DNA of 64,000 nt from Paraburkholderia aspalathi. Its GTDB lineage: Bacteria; Pseudomonadota; Gammaproteobacteria; Burkholderiales; Burkholderiaceae. Of the stretch, positions 26,476-34,469 are shown in pieces. Location of the stretch: positions 1 to 64,000 of the forward strand of contig NZ_FPBH01000024.1 of assembly GCF_900116445.1 (NCBI RefSeq), in the 5' to 3' direction. The notes under the pieces are model-generated. The model searched no databases, was not told where the DNA came from, and saw nothing but the letters and a program-made list of their open reading frames with translations. How positions within the stretch are numbered: the stretch's first letter is position 1; the number at the start of each line of letters is the position of its first letter. The position numbers were made by a program, and so were the translations under genes.

Positions 26476-26487
26476 TCGTCGTGGTCA
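26459..26487. terminator. Hairpin between convergent genes
   Basis: TGACCACGAC and GTCGTGGTCA form a 10-bp perfect stem with a 9-base loop overlapping the end of the BON fragment. A second stem, CCGGCGC/GCGCCGG, lies at 26502-26523. Neither has a T-run, so termination is a guess from position. Confidence 0.4.
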
Positions 26488-26536
26488 GGGGCATTCTACA
26501 ACCGGCGCCCGTTGGAGCGCCGGCGCTTACCACCGA

Positions 26537-26989
26537 TCAATGCCTGACCTCCGCGTACTGGTTGCGCAGGTCACGCACGCGATCATGGTTTTGCAGCACG
26601 CCCTGATACTGACGCTCAACGACGCTGCGAACGTCCGACGGCAAATCCTCTTCAAGCGCGTTGTGATAGCGCTTCTTCGCTACATCCTCGCCTTTTTCGC
26701 ATTCAGCCAGGATTTCGTGGTCGCTGCGATCCGTCACCGCCGACTTCACGTCGAGCCAGCCGCGATGCAAGGCACCGCTCATACTGCCGTGCATTTCCGG
26801 CTTGCCGCCCAAGCCTTGAACCACATCCTGCAATTCACGTGCGCCACGCGCGCAGTCTTCGGCCCGCGACAGAAACAGCGTTTTCAGTTGCCCGTCATGC
26901 GCGTCTTCCGCCGCCTTCAGAAAGCCCTTCTCGCCATCCTTCGACGTTTCGATCAGATCGTTCAGCAGGGAAACAATATTCGTAGCCAT
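26537..26989 (-). CDS. PA2169/DUF2383-type four-helix-bundle protein
   Basis: A 150-residue helical protein: MATNIVSLLNDLIETSKDGE, KGFLKAAEDAHDGQLKTLFL, then ARELQDVVQGLGGKPEMHGS, and the C-terminal VVERQYQGVLQNHDRVRDLR. This is the ferritin-like four-helix pattern of the PA2169/DUF2383 family, which is often stress- or stationary-phase-associated; molecular role unknown. Start fixed by CAGGAGG. It opens a run of small minus-strand stress-type genes reaching 29192. Confidence 0.85.
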   Translation of the reverse strand: MATNIVSLLNDLIETSKDGEKGFLKAAEDAHDGQLKTLFLSRAEDCARGARELQDVVQGLGGKPEMHGSMSGALHRGWLDVKSAVTDRSDHEILAECEKGEDVAKKRYHNALEEDLPSDVRSVVERQYQGVLQNHDRVRDLRNQYAEVRH

Positions 26990-27179
26990 TCAATACCTCC
27001 TGGGGTTTCGTCAACCATGGAGTCTGTCGCCGCATACCCTCATGCAGCAGCCCAGAACCACGAATCTATGCGCATAGGGCGTGCCTGGAACGTACCGCCG
27101 GGTATGCAGATCGGCTGGCGTATGCAGGCCGTTCCTGTCTCCTGGTTCGCTGAAAACCCCGGCGAAAAATTCCCTCGAT

Positions 27180-27761
27180 TCATACGTGCTTCCCGCTGAC
27201 TTCGTTGAGCGGCTCCGGCTTTCTGGTTGGATCGAAGTCAGCCCACCGTCCTTGCTGCCAGCGGCCGCTCGCGCGTTCGATTTCCGCGCCTCCCGCGTCG
27301 CGCAACACCCGCGCGGCGTCCAACTGGTTGTCCGGCGACACGTGTACGGCAATCAGCACGCCGGATTCCCGGGTTTCTTCGTAATACGGCACCGCGTGTC
27401 CTGTCTTATTGGCTTCGATGGTACGTGCCATCGCGCCGACCAGTGAACCGACATACGCACCCACCCCGGCTGCGATCAGCGACACGACCAGGGGCGCCGA
27501 AAATGCTGCAAATATTCCGACGCCGACCATCGCACCCACCACCGCACCAATCGTGACGCCCATGCCGGCGCCCTTCGGCGCTTCCCTCGCGTTTGCGTCG
27601 GTGCTGGTATCGCCACCGAGTCGAAACCGCGCGTGCTGGCCGCGCGGATTAACGAAAAACAGCGCGACGTCCTCCTCGACGAAACCCGCAGCGAAGAGCC
27701 GTTGCGCCGCATCTTCAGCGGCGGGGAATGTCGTAAAGCGTGCTGCGACGATGAGTGACAT
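27180..27761 (-). CDS. Membrane protein with split general-stress-like domain
   Basis: A 193-residue protein. The N-terminal unit MSLIVAARFTTFPAAEDAAQ, RLFAAGFVEEDVALFFVNP is a beta-alpha-beta half; a central glycine-zipper membrane pair follows (MGVTIGAVVGAMVGVGIFAA and LVVSLIAAGVGAYVGSLVGA), then a second half, GVLIAVHVSPDNQLDAARVL. The layout equals that of the protein at 19433-20608 except for the membrane insertion. GAAGGAGG-type site upstream. Function unknown, probably envelope stress. Confidence 0.8.
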   Translation of the reverse strand: MSLIVAARFTTFPAAEDAAQRLFAAGFVEEDVALFFVNPRGQHARFRLGGDTSTDANAREAPKGAGMGVTIGAVVGAMVGVGIFAAFSAPLVVSLIAAGVGAYVGSLVGAMARTIEANKTGHAVPYYEETRESGVLIAVHVSPDNQLDAARVLRDAGGAEIERASGRWQQGRWADFDPTRKPEPLNEVSGKHV

Positions 27762-27858
27762 GTGCCCTCCTTCAATCGTTGACTTGGCGGTTGCGGACTA
27801 TGCCCTCCACCCCGGCGTACGCCAAGGCGCAAATGCGCGCGGTGACGCGCAGGGGGGA

Positions 27859-28161
27859 CTATGCCGTGGTGTCGTGATCGGGTTCCATGCTGTCCACCCC
27901 GAACAGTCCGCTATGTGACACGACGTCTTTTCCACCGTTCCGATCGAGCGCTTCCGCGCAAACCGAATGGATGCGATTGCGGCCGGTGTCGAAAGCAGCC
28001 AGCAAGACGGGTTCCAGCGCGGAATCGGCGTCAAAATGATCTTCCAGCGCCTCGGCGATAATGGTGGATTCAACCGGCTTGCCGTCGACGCGCGTCGTAA
28101 AACGCATTGTCAGATTCGCACCGTCGAATACCGGCTGGTAGTCGGGAAAAGTGATGTGCAT
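27859..28161 (-). CDS. DUF1488-like small protein, 100 aa
   Basis: MHITFPDYQPVFDGANLTMR followed by FTTRVDGKPVESTIIAEALE fits the small DUF1488-type fold, in which a short beta-rich N-terminus is followed by an EALEDHF helix. No ribosome site stands out (GAGAATTTCCG). Function unknown. It lies in the run of small minus-strand genes. Confidence 0.7.
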   Translation of the reverse strand: MHITFPDYQPVFDGANLTMRFTTRVDGKPVESTIIAEALEDHFDADSALEPVLLAAFDTGRNRIHSVCAEALDRNGGKDVVSHSGLFGVDSMEPDHDTTA

Positions 28162-28203
28162 CGGAAATTCTCATAGGCTAGCCGCGCAAAATCGCAGTCG
28201 TGA

Positions 28204-28746
28204 CTACCCCTTCATCACGCCAGCGAGTTGCTGCGCCATCGCGAGGTGATGCCTGATGGTCGGCAGCGCGTGCCCGGCCGCGGCCTTCAGTTGCGCATCG
28301 CTGCCGCTTTCGCTCTCGGTCTGGAACAGATCGACCGCCTTCCGGTGACCCTCGAGCGCAATTTGTTCGACGTACGCCTGATCGAACTCCTTGCCCTTAA
28401 GCGTCTCCAGCTTGCCGACCAGCGCGGAATCGGCGGCCGGTGCGGCGTCCAGCCCCTTTCTGGCAAACAGTGCGCCCATGCTGCGCGCAAGCTTCGTATG
28501 GTCGGTGATCATTTGCTGGAGGAATGTCCTGACCTGCGGATCGCCCGAATTCCTGAACGCTATTTTGCTTGCCGCGATTTCGGTGGCATTGGTCTGCGAA
28601 GCATCCTGCACGAACTGCTGGTCCGCCGCCGACAGCTTCACAGTGCCCGCCGCTGCATCGCTCGTTTGCGCATACGCTGCGCCGGTCGACGCGACACCAA
28701 GACCCAACGCGGCAGCCAGCACCTGAAGGAAACACCGGCATTTCAT
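28204..28746 (-). CDS. DUF4142-family periplasmic protein
   Basis: A 180-residue exported ferritin-like helical protein. It has a signal peptide (MKCRCFLQVLAAALGLGVAS..AYAQ), then LSAADQQFVQDASQTNATEI, FRNSGDPQVRTFLQQMITDH and a C-terminal LPTIRHHLAMAQQLAG with the paired histidines typical of DUF4142. GGGAGAAAAAGC lies before the start ATG at 28744-28746. Role unknown; family members are commonly stress-induced. Confidence 0.87.
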   Translation of the reverse strand: MKCRCFLQVLAAALGLGVASTGAAYAQTSDAAAGTVKLSAADQQFVQDASQTNATEIAASKIAFRNSGDPQVRTFLQQMITDHTKLARSMGALFARKGLDAAPAADSALVGKLETLKGKEFDQAYVEQIALEGHRKAVDLFQTESESGSDAQLKAAAGHALPTIRHHLAMAQQLAGVMKG

Positions 28747-28895
28747 GCTTTTTCTCCCTGGTCGATGTTTTCGCCGAAACGCCGCGGATCGCGGATACAT
28801 GCGGCGCAATGTTTCAGATCGCATTCGGCGAGGCAGGCTCGTTGAGCGCGCCGATCGCCGGCCGCAGGGAGAGAAGACAAGGCGCGCGGAGCGCC

Positions 28896-29192
28896 TCAGC
28901 CTTCTTCTTCGAACGCTGCCATCACTAGCCACAGGTCGCGCTCGCCATCGCGAATCTCGGCGGCAAGTGCATAGGGATCGTCCGGTCCGCATACGCGTGC
29001 GAGCGCCTGATGCGCGACCTCGCCGTTGTTGAATACACGTCCGGGTAGAGGACGCACTTCCTGTTTTCCCTCGAACATCCGCTGATTCCAGCGATACACG
29101 AGCGGCTGCGATTTCCAGTCACGGAAGCATTTTCTGACGTGCGTGAAATCGCCGCCGCAGATGTTCATCTGGCAATGAATTTTCGAGTCCAT
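28896..29192 (-). CDS. Small protein, paralogue of 62574-62864
   Basis: A 98-residue protein starting MDSKIHCQMNICGGDFTHVR. Shared with the product of 62574-62864 are NICGGDF/NVCGGDF, MFEGK, VFNN/VFDN, CGP.DPYALAA and LW.VMAA. No membrane segment or known motif. Start set by alignment with the paralogue and a weak GGAAG site. Function unknown; a Burkholderiaceae-type small family. Confidence 0.75.
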   Translation of the reverse strand: MDSKIHCQMNICGGDFTHVRKCFRDWKSQPLVYRWNQRMFEGKQEVRPLPGRVFNNGEVAHQALARVCGPDDPYALAAEIRDGERDLWLVMAAFEEEG

Positions 29193-29698
29193 GATTGCAT
29201 CTTCCGCGATGCAAGCGCATGCGTTCATTCCCACCCTTGCGAGAACCGGATCGCATGCATCGATTGCATCGATACTGCCGGAGCAGTAAGTCCGCGCTTG
29301 TCCACCTTGCAAGCCCGCCGGCATTACTGCTCCGGCGCCTACCTGGTCATGAGGCGTTCAACCCAGATCCTCTGACTGCGAATCGACGCCGAACCGGCAT
29401 CATCGGCTGTCGCTAGCGCGCTTGCAGCCACCAACTGCCGTCAATAATTAGGAGCGCTGCCGCCATCAGCTGTTGCCTGGCCGTGCCCTGATTAGTTGGC
29501 TGTTTCATCACCCGTTCGCCGAAGTCTGGTTCGGTGAATGCGGCGTTCGCCGCTTGCTGCGCAACTGTTTCCTGCTGTCGTCGATTATGCCGCAAGGTCT
29601 GTGCCTTCCTGACGCACGGCTCGCGGTAATACTGGGCGCGTAGAACATTGGCACACAACATGCGCTGTCTTCATCCATAAGGTTTTTTGGAGAAAGCG
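29193..29698. other. Intergenic, nothing firm
   Basis: About 500 bases separating divergent small genes. It should contain two promoters. No convincing gene on either strand. Confidence 0.45.
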
Positions 29699-29839
29699 AT
29701 GCAATCCACGCAGATACCTCCTGACAACGTCGCCGGCATACCTGCATCGGAAGACGACCAGGCACAACCGGTACCGCCGGACGAGAGCGGCAATCTGCCC
29801 GAATTACCGGATCCTGCTGAAGTCGGCGAAGACGGCTAG
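29699..29839 (+). CDS. Very small proline/acid-rich protein, 46 aa
   Basis: ATG preceded by TTTTTTGGAGAAAGCG, a strong site. The product MQSTQIPPDNVAGIPASEDD..., rich in Pro, Asp and Glu, ends PELPDPAEVGEDG. It resembles in size and composition the 50-residue protein at 63786-63938. Disordered; function unknown. Confidence 0.55.
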   Translation: MQSTQIPPDNVAGIPASEDDQAQPVPPDESGNLPELPDPAEVGEDG

Positions 29840-30280
29840 GCATCGAGGCATCGAGGCGCGACTGTGTGCTACGCGGCCATAGCCCTGCTCATCGACGATT
29901 TGACAACGATGCAGCGCACGACGTGCACCTTCGGCATTCGCAGGCATGCAGGCACGCAGGCAAAGACTGTTCACCCGTTCTCCTCGTCTACGCATACGAA
30001 AGAATTGCGAACCAGTCTGTATCCTTTACGCGCGGCGCGTCGAAATTCGCGATGATCGTGTTTGATGACCTGGGTACCGCGTCTCACTCCGCGTACTTCC
30101 GCGCGGCGAAACCGTATCGCCACGGTCATCGATGCGGTGGCCGACAGCGCCTGACACTCATTGCGCAGATGTCTCTTCGTCTGGGGTCGAGCGCCGAATA
30201 CCACGGATTGAAGCCCGGGACTGGCGCCCGGGCGTGCGATCTGGTGCTGCCCGTTCGTCGCACAAGGGAATGCGAGACGC
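29840..30280. other. Intergenic, nothing recognised
   Basis: About 440 bases between convergent small genes. No supported gene or T-rich terminator. Confidence 0.4.
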
Positions 30281-30619
30281 TCATTGCGCGGCGACTTTCA
30301 GATTGTTCTTTACGCCGGCGACACCTGAGACGTTCTGCGCCACCTCTGCGGCAGCCGCTTTATCGTCCACTGTCGGCACCGTGCCGCTTAACCAGACGAT
30401 GCCCTTGCGTGTCTGCACACGGATATGAGCCGACTTCACGTTTTTCGCGGTGAGCAGATCGGCTTTCACTTTCGTGGTGATCGTGCCGTCATCGAGATGT
30501 TGCCCCATCGTTTCGGAACTTGCCGGCGGGGCCGAGCCGCTGGTTTGCGCAGTCGCACTCAGCGCGAAGGTTACGCATGCGATGCTGCAGGCACCCCGGA
30601 TGAACTCGATGGTCTTCAT
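30281..30619 (-). CDS. BON-domain exported protein
   Basis: A 112-residue protein with signal peptide (MKTIEFIRGACSIACVTFAL..ATAQ) and one BON domain: TITTKVKADLLTAKNVKSAH, VQTRKGIVWLSGTVPTVDDK and GVAGVKNNLKV. BON domains bind membranes or phospholipid and occur in OsmY-like periplasmic stress proteins. GAAGGAGAAACC precedes the ATG. A decayed 3' copy lies at 26305-26475. Confidence 0.88.
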   Translation of the reverse strand: MKTIEFIRGACSIACVTFALSATAQTSGSAPPASSETMGQHLDDGTITTKVKADLLTAKNVKSAHIRVQTRKGIVWLSGTVPTVDDKAAAAEVAQNVSGVAGVKNNLKVAAQ

Positions 30620-30864
30620 GGTTTCTCCTTCGCATGGCTTACGGGTTTCGAAATTCCCTGCTTTCACTATCTGGTCGAGCAAGGAACGTTCCGCACGAAC
30701 GCCTTCAATCGCCTTTTCCTGACCAACCAAGACTCTTTCGCGTTGCCGCGGCGATGCGCTGCCGGCACTTCACGTAACCGGCCCACGGGTGGCCTTTGAG
30801 CGTGTCGCGGCGTTCGCGCAGGTTGCCGACGGTCCATTGATCACCGCTCGTCGTACGTTTGCCT

Positions 30865-31300
30865 TCATCCCACGCAAGCGGCACCGATACACCTACCCCT
30901 GCCCGCGCGTGCCGAAAATACCGCGCTTATGCTCGATCCGCGGTTGTTGCGCAGATAGTCGACGAATATCTTTTTCTTGCGGTTTTGCTTGCCCATCTTC
31001 GCGCTGAAACGCTCGGACAGCGTCCCGGCCATATGTTGAGCGATCGTCTGCGAAAACACCTTGAGCTCCTCCCAGCCCAGCGCATTCGCAAGCGGCACCA
31101 CCACGTGCAGCCCGTTGCCCCCGCTCGTTTTGCACCACGATTAGAGTGCCGAACTCGGCAGGCAGTTCGCGTGTGAGCGGCGCCGCTTCAATCATCGCGC
31201 TCCAGTCAAAGACAGGTCCGGGTCAAGATCGAACACCATCCGGTCAGGCTTTCCCGCGGTCGACGCGGCCCCCTCGTTGACAAAATTGTAGAAGGATCCG
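30865..31300 (-). pseudogene. ligD: Remnant of a DNA ligase D polymerase-domain gene
   Basis: Reading leftwards: KPDRMVFDLDPDLS (about 31255-31210), then in another frame MIEAAPLTRELPAEFGTLIV, then in a third VVPLANALGWEELKVFSQTI, MAGTLSERFSAKMGKQNRKK and KIFVDYLRNNRGSSISAVFS. These are consecutive blocks of the LigD primase-polymerase domain (non-homologous end joining). At least two frameshifts, no start, and neither ligase nor phosphoesterase domain is present nearby. A relic, not a functional gene. Confidence 0.8.
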
Positions 31301-31449
31301 CATCCGATGTCCGGCGCAACAAATCGACAAGTACCCGTTCCGCGCGCATCTCACTAGTTAGCATTCGAACACGATACCTCGACATCTGTCGCAGCGGCCT
31401 TCCATCCGTACGTGCAAGCGTGGTGCCGCGCCATCTACTTCCCGATCTT

Positions 31450-31986
31450 TTACGGCATGCCTTCAAGCAAATCGGCCATCTCATCCGCGTGTTCCTCTTC
31501 GACAGCCAGAATGTTCTCCATCATACGGCGCGATGTCGGGTCCTTGTCGGCGAGGTACTGCACGATCTCGCCATAGCTGTCGATCGCGATTCGCTCGGCG
31601 ACCAGATCCTCGCGAATCATGTCGCCCAGTGTCTGGCCTTCGACGTATTCCGCGTGGCTGCGCGCGAGCAGTCCGTCGGGAGAGAAATTCGGTTCGCCGC
31701 CGAGCTGCACGATGCGCCCGGCGATCTGGTCCGCGTGCTGCTGCTCTTCGTTTGAGTGCTGCAGGAACTCGTCGGCAATGCTCTTCGACTGAATGCCCTT
31801 CGCCATGAAATGGTGGCGGCGATAGCGCAGCGTGCAAACGATCTCCGTGGCGAGCGCGTCGTTGAGCAGCTTCAGGACGGTCTCGCGGTCGGCGCGATAG
31901 CCCGCGGTCACGGCTCCTTCGGCAATATGGTCGCGGGCGCGCTTGCGGATGGTTTCAATGTCGCTCACGAAAAGCTTCTGTGACAT
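31450..31986 (-). CDS. Ferritin-like/bacterioferritin-type protein
   Basis: A 178-residue four-helix protein beginning MSQKLFVSDIETIRKRARDH. Metal-type residues stand in LATEIVCTLRYRRHHF, SNEEQQHADQIAGRI, REDLVAERIAIDSY and AVEEEHADEMADLL, giving the E...ExxH...E...ExxH arrangement of a di-iron site. Start at the ATG with TGGAGAATCTC. Probable iron storage or Dps-like protection. Adjacent to the LigD relic, but unrelated to it. Intact. Confidence 0.88.
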   Translation of the reverse strand: MSQKLFVSDIETIRKRARDHIAEGAVTAGYRADRETVLKLLNDALATEIVCTLRYRRHHFMAKGIQSKSIADEFLQHSNEEQQHADQIAGRIVQLGGEPNFSPDGLLARSHAEYVEGQTLGDMIREDLVAERIAIDSYGEIVQYLADKDPTSRRMMENILAVEEEHADEMADLLEGMP

Positions 31987-32124
31987 GAGATTCTCCATGA
32001 GTTCCAACCCACCGAAATGGTGAGTTCCTTCATGGGCTACCCAGCATTCTTCGTACCCGTATCCACAAGCCCAGGCACAGGCATTGCGCACTTCCCGACT
32101 ACGATCACCTGTTCGAAGGCCCGC

Positions 32125-32514
32125 ATGCCACGTACGAAATCCCCTCACCCCTCGACGCGGCGCCATGCCGGCCGGCCTGCCCGCCAGCGCCACGCGAAGG
32201 CGAGGGCCGCACATCGAGCCCACTACCACGCGAGCAAGTCGCCCAACCGCTGGTCGCACCACGTGATGGAAACCAGCGACGCAATGGACATCGACGCCGG
32301 CATCTTCAGGACAGGCAGCGCGGAGGAGATTGCGCAATCGCTGAAACGTTCGTCCACGCAGAGTCGCCGTCGCAAAGGCACGCCGTTTCAATCGGCCATG
32401 TCGATGCTGAACTTCTATATCAACCGGGCCGGCAGAAACCTTCCCAGGTCGCGCCGCGACGTACTCGAAAAAGCCAAACACAAGTTGCGCGAAGCGTTCG
32501 GCCGCGAGCCCTGA
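32125..32514 (+). CDS. DUF3175-type basic protein
   Basis: A 129-residue basic protein with an Arg/His/Pro-rich N-terminus and the conserved block NRWSHHVMETSDAMDIDAGI, IAQSLKRSSTQSRRRK, FQSAMSMLNFYINRAGRNLP and a C-terminal helix. This matches my memory of DUF3175. Start at 32125 (GAAGG upstream) is preferred over an in-frame 5' extension lacking a site. Function unknown. Confidence 0.8.
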   Translation: MPRTKSPHPSTRRHAGRPARQRHAKARAAHRAHYHASKSPNRWSHHVMETSDAMDIDAGIFRTGSAEEIAQSLKRSSTQSRRRKGTPFQSAMSMLNFYINRAGRNLPRSRRDVLEKAKHKLREAFGREP

Positions 32515-32571
32515 GGGCAGGCGCACGCAGCATGCGCGAGACAGCGTAGTTCCATCGTCGGCGGCATCTTC

Positions 32572-33552
32572 GTGGAAATGGGCATTGCGAGTTCGATGGT
32601 CGAGCGCCTGCCTTGCAGCACCGCGATGCCTTATCTGGCTGCCGGCTTCGCGCTCGGCCCGGCGGGTATCGGACTGCTTGCTCTCTCTCGCACGATGCCG
32701 GCATGCCGCGCATCCTCACGCAGGGCGAGCTCCTGGTGTCGCTGTTCGCGATCGGCCTAAGGCTGAGGGTACCGGTACTCGACGCGTTATGGGGCTTGCC
32801 GCTGCGGGCTCGGATTGCTTGGCATGATCGTCACGGTGCCGCTCCTGACGCTGGCCTGGTGTCGGCATATTGCATCCTGACTGGGGACCATCGCTGCAGC
32901 TTGCCGCCATTCTCGCGCCGACCGACCTTGTGCTCGCGCATGACGTGCAGGAGCGTCACTCCAGCCGTCTGGAGCGCGTGCGCTTCGCGCTCTGGGCGAA
33001 GACGGCTTGAACGATGGCGTCGCGCTGCCGTTCGTGCTTGCCAGACCCGCGCTGTGTCCAAATGCACCAGCAGACACACAGCACGTGTTCCCGGTCGGCT
33101 TTCTGGGCATGACGGCATGGGGCATCGCTGGCTCAGTCGCCGTGGGCGCGCTGCTGGGCTGGACGACGACGCATGCAGTGGCCTGGCTGCGTACTCATCA
33201 TGCGCAGGCACTCGGCCTCGAAGGTTTCTGCTCGCGTGGGTTGATCGAACTCCCGTACGGCGCTGCGCAATTGCTTTATACGTTCAGGTTCCTCGCCGTG
33301 TTCGCGGCGGGTGTCGCGGTGCGCTATGCCGAACTTCGGGCGAGCGGCGAGCGTTCGCTGATTGCCGCGATCGGCGCCGTCGATCCCAAAGATTTCGAAG
33401 CAACCGCCGCCCATCCGGAGAAAGCTCACGCATATATGGCCGAATCGGTGTTGGGCTTCACGATCGAACTCAAACGGATCGCCGAGATGGCCGCCATGAC
33501 GATCGTCGGCAACGTCCTTTCGACACTTGCTGTACTCCTGATCACCTGGTGA
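32572..33552 (+). pseudogene. Frameshifted cation:proton antiporter gene (NhaP/CPA1-like)
   Basis: Pieces of one transporter in changing frames: MEMGIASSMVERLPCSTAMP then YLAAGFALGPAGIGLL (about 32572-32685); TQGELLVSLFAIGLRLRVP (32713-32775); LAAILAPTDLVLAHDVQERH (about 32897-32958); and the intact C-terminal frame GEDGLNDGVALPFVLARPAL to VLSTLAVLLITW ending 33552. APTDLVLAHDVQ and GLNDGVALPF are signatures of CPA1 antiporters. At least three indels and an in-frame stop after HIAS; also shorter than family members. Not functional as written. Confidence 0.8.
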
Positions 33553-33798
33553 ACTGGTATCAGCGTCTGCGCGGCGCGGCCCGTTGAGCCGGCCGCGCGG
33601 CGTCCCTCACCATCGATGCGTCCACGGCCAGGCCGACACATATCGATCGAAAGCGGGAGGGGAAGTTATCCCGAATAATTTTGAATCCTTTTTGCTTTGC
33701 TCAGCGCGACGATCATCGAGGGGCGATCAGCCGTGTGACTGGCTCTTAGCGAGCGTGACGTTCTATTGAACGAACGATTCTTTTGAGGTTTTGCGGTT

Positions 33799-34332
33799 TC
33801 ACGCCACACCAAGCCATTGCTCAATGACGGGACCGCGCTCGCCAAGCACCGGATCGCTCGGGGGAAACGGTAGCGACTCCATTGCAACAAGCTCGTCCGG
33901 GGTCAGCGCCCCGCGCCGGATGTCCCACTGTTGTCCCGGCGGATAGGCACCCACCACGCGCAGATTGCCGGCGAATGATTGCAGGCAATGTCCGGTGCCG
34001 GCAGGCAGCAGCAGCGCGTCGCCTGAACGCAACGTGAGCACGCGTCCACCGGGGCCGCCAACGATGACTTCAGCCGAGCCTGATGCGATGCCTAACACCT
34101 CATGCGCCGTCGAATGAAAATGATGATAGTCAAAGATGCTGTTGCGCCATTGCGGCGGCCACTGGTTATGTTCGAAAAGCGCCTCAAATTCGATGGTCAG
34201 ATCGTTGCTCCCGCCAGGTATCGCCGCTCGGTAGATCGCCACAGCAAGTTTGCGATTGTTCGGCACCCAGCCGCGCGGCGCCAGCGTAAATGCTTCGTAG
34301 CGTCCCTGTTCCATCTTCCGCTCGTATTGCAT
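33799..34332 (-). CDS. Cupin-domain protein
   Basis: A 177-residue single-domain cupin of the YjlB type: [20 protein letters not shown] carries the HxH and Glu metal ligands (motif 1) and [13 protein letters not shown] the second His motif. N-terminal MQYERKMEQGRYEAFTLAPR and C-terminal PFPPSDPVLGERGPVIEQW frame the barrel. Start at 34332 is chosen to match the decayed copy at 21482-21982; an ATG three codons upstream is possible. Ligand unknown, perhaps a small carbohydrate or acid. Alone between decayed genes, but intact. Confidence 0.87.
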   Translation of the reverse strand: MQYERKMEQGRYEAFTLAPRGWVPNNRKLAVAIYRAAIPGGSNDLTIEFEALFEHNQWPPQWRNSIFDYHHFHSTAHEVLGIASGSAEVIVGGPGGRVLTLRSGDALLLPAGTGHCLQSFAGNLRVVGAYPPGQQWDIRRGALTPDELVAMESLPFPPSDPVLGERGPVIEQWLGVA

Positions 34333-34469
34333 ATTGGCCATCCTGATTCCCGAATCTGTGCGTAAGAATTTCCACAATCTGCTGAACATGCTGAACAGGC
34401 ACGCTCCGCGATGTACAGCGACGATTGACCATGATCTCGCTCCTGGAGGAGGGATGTCATGCGTCAGTC

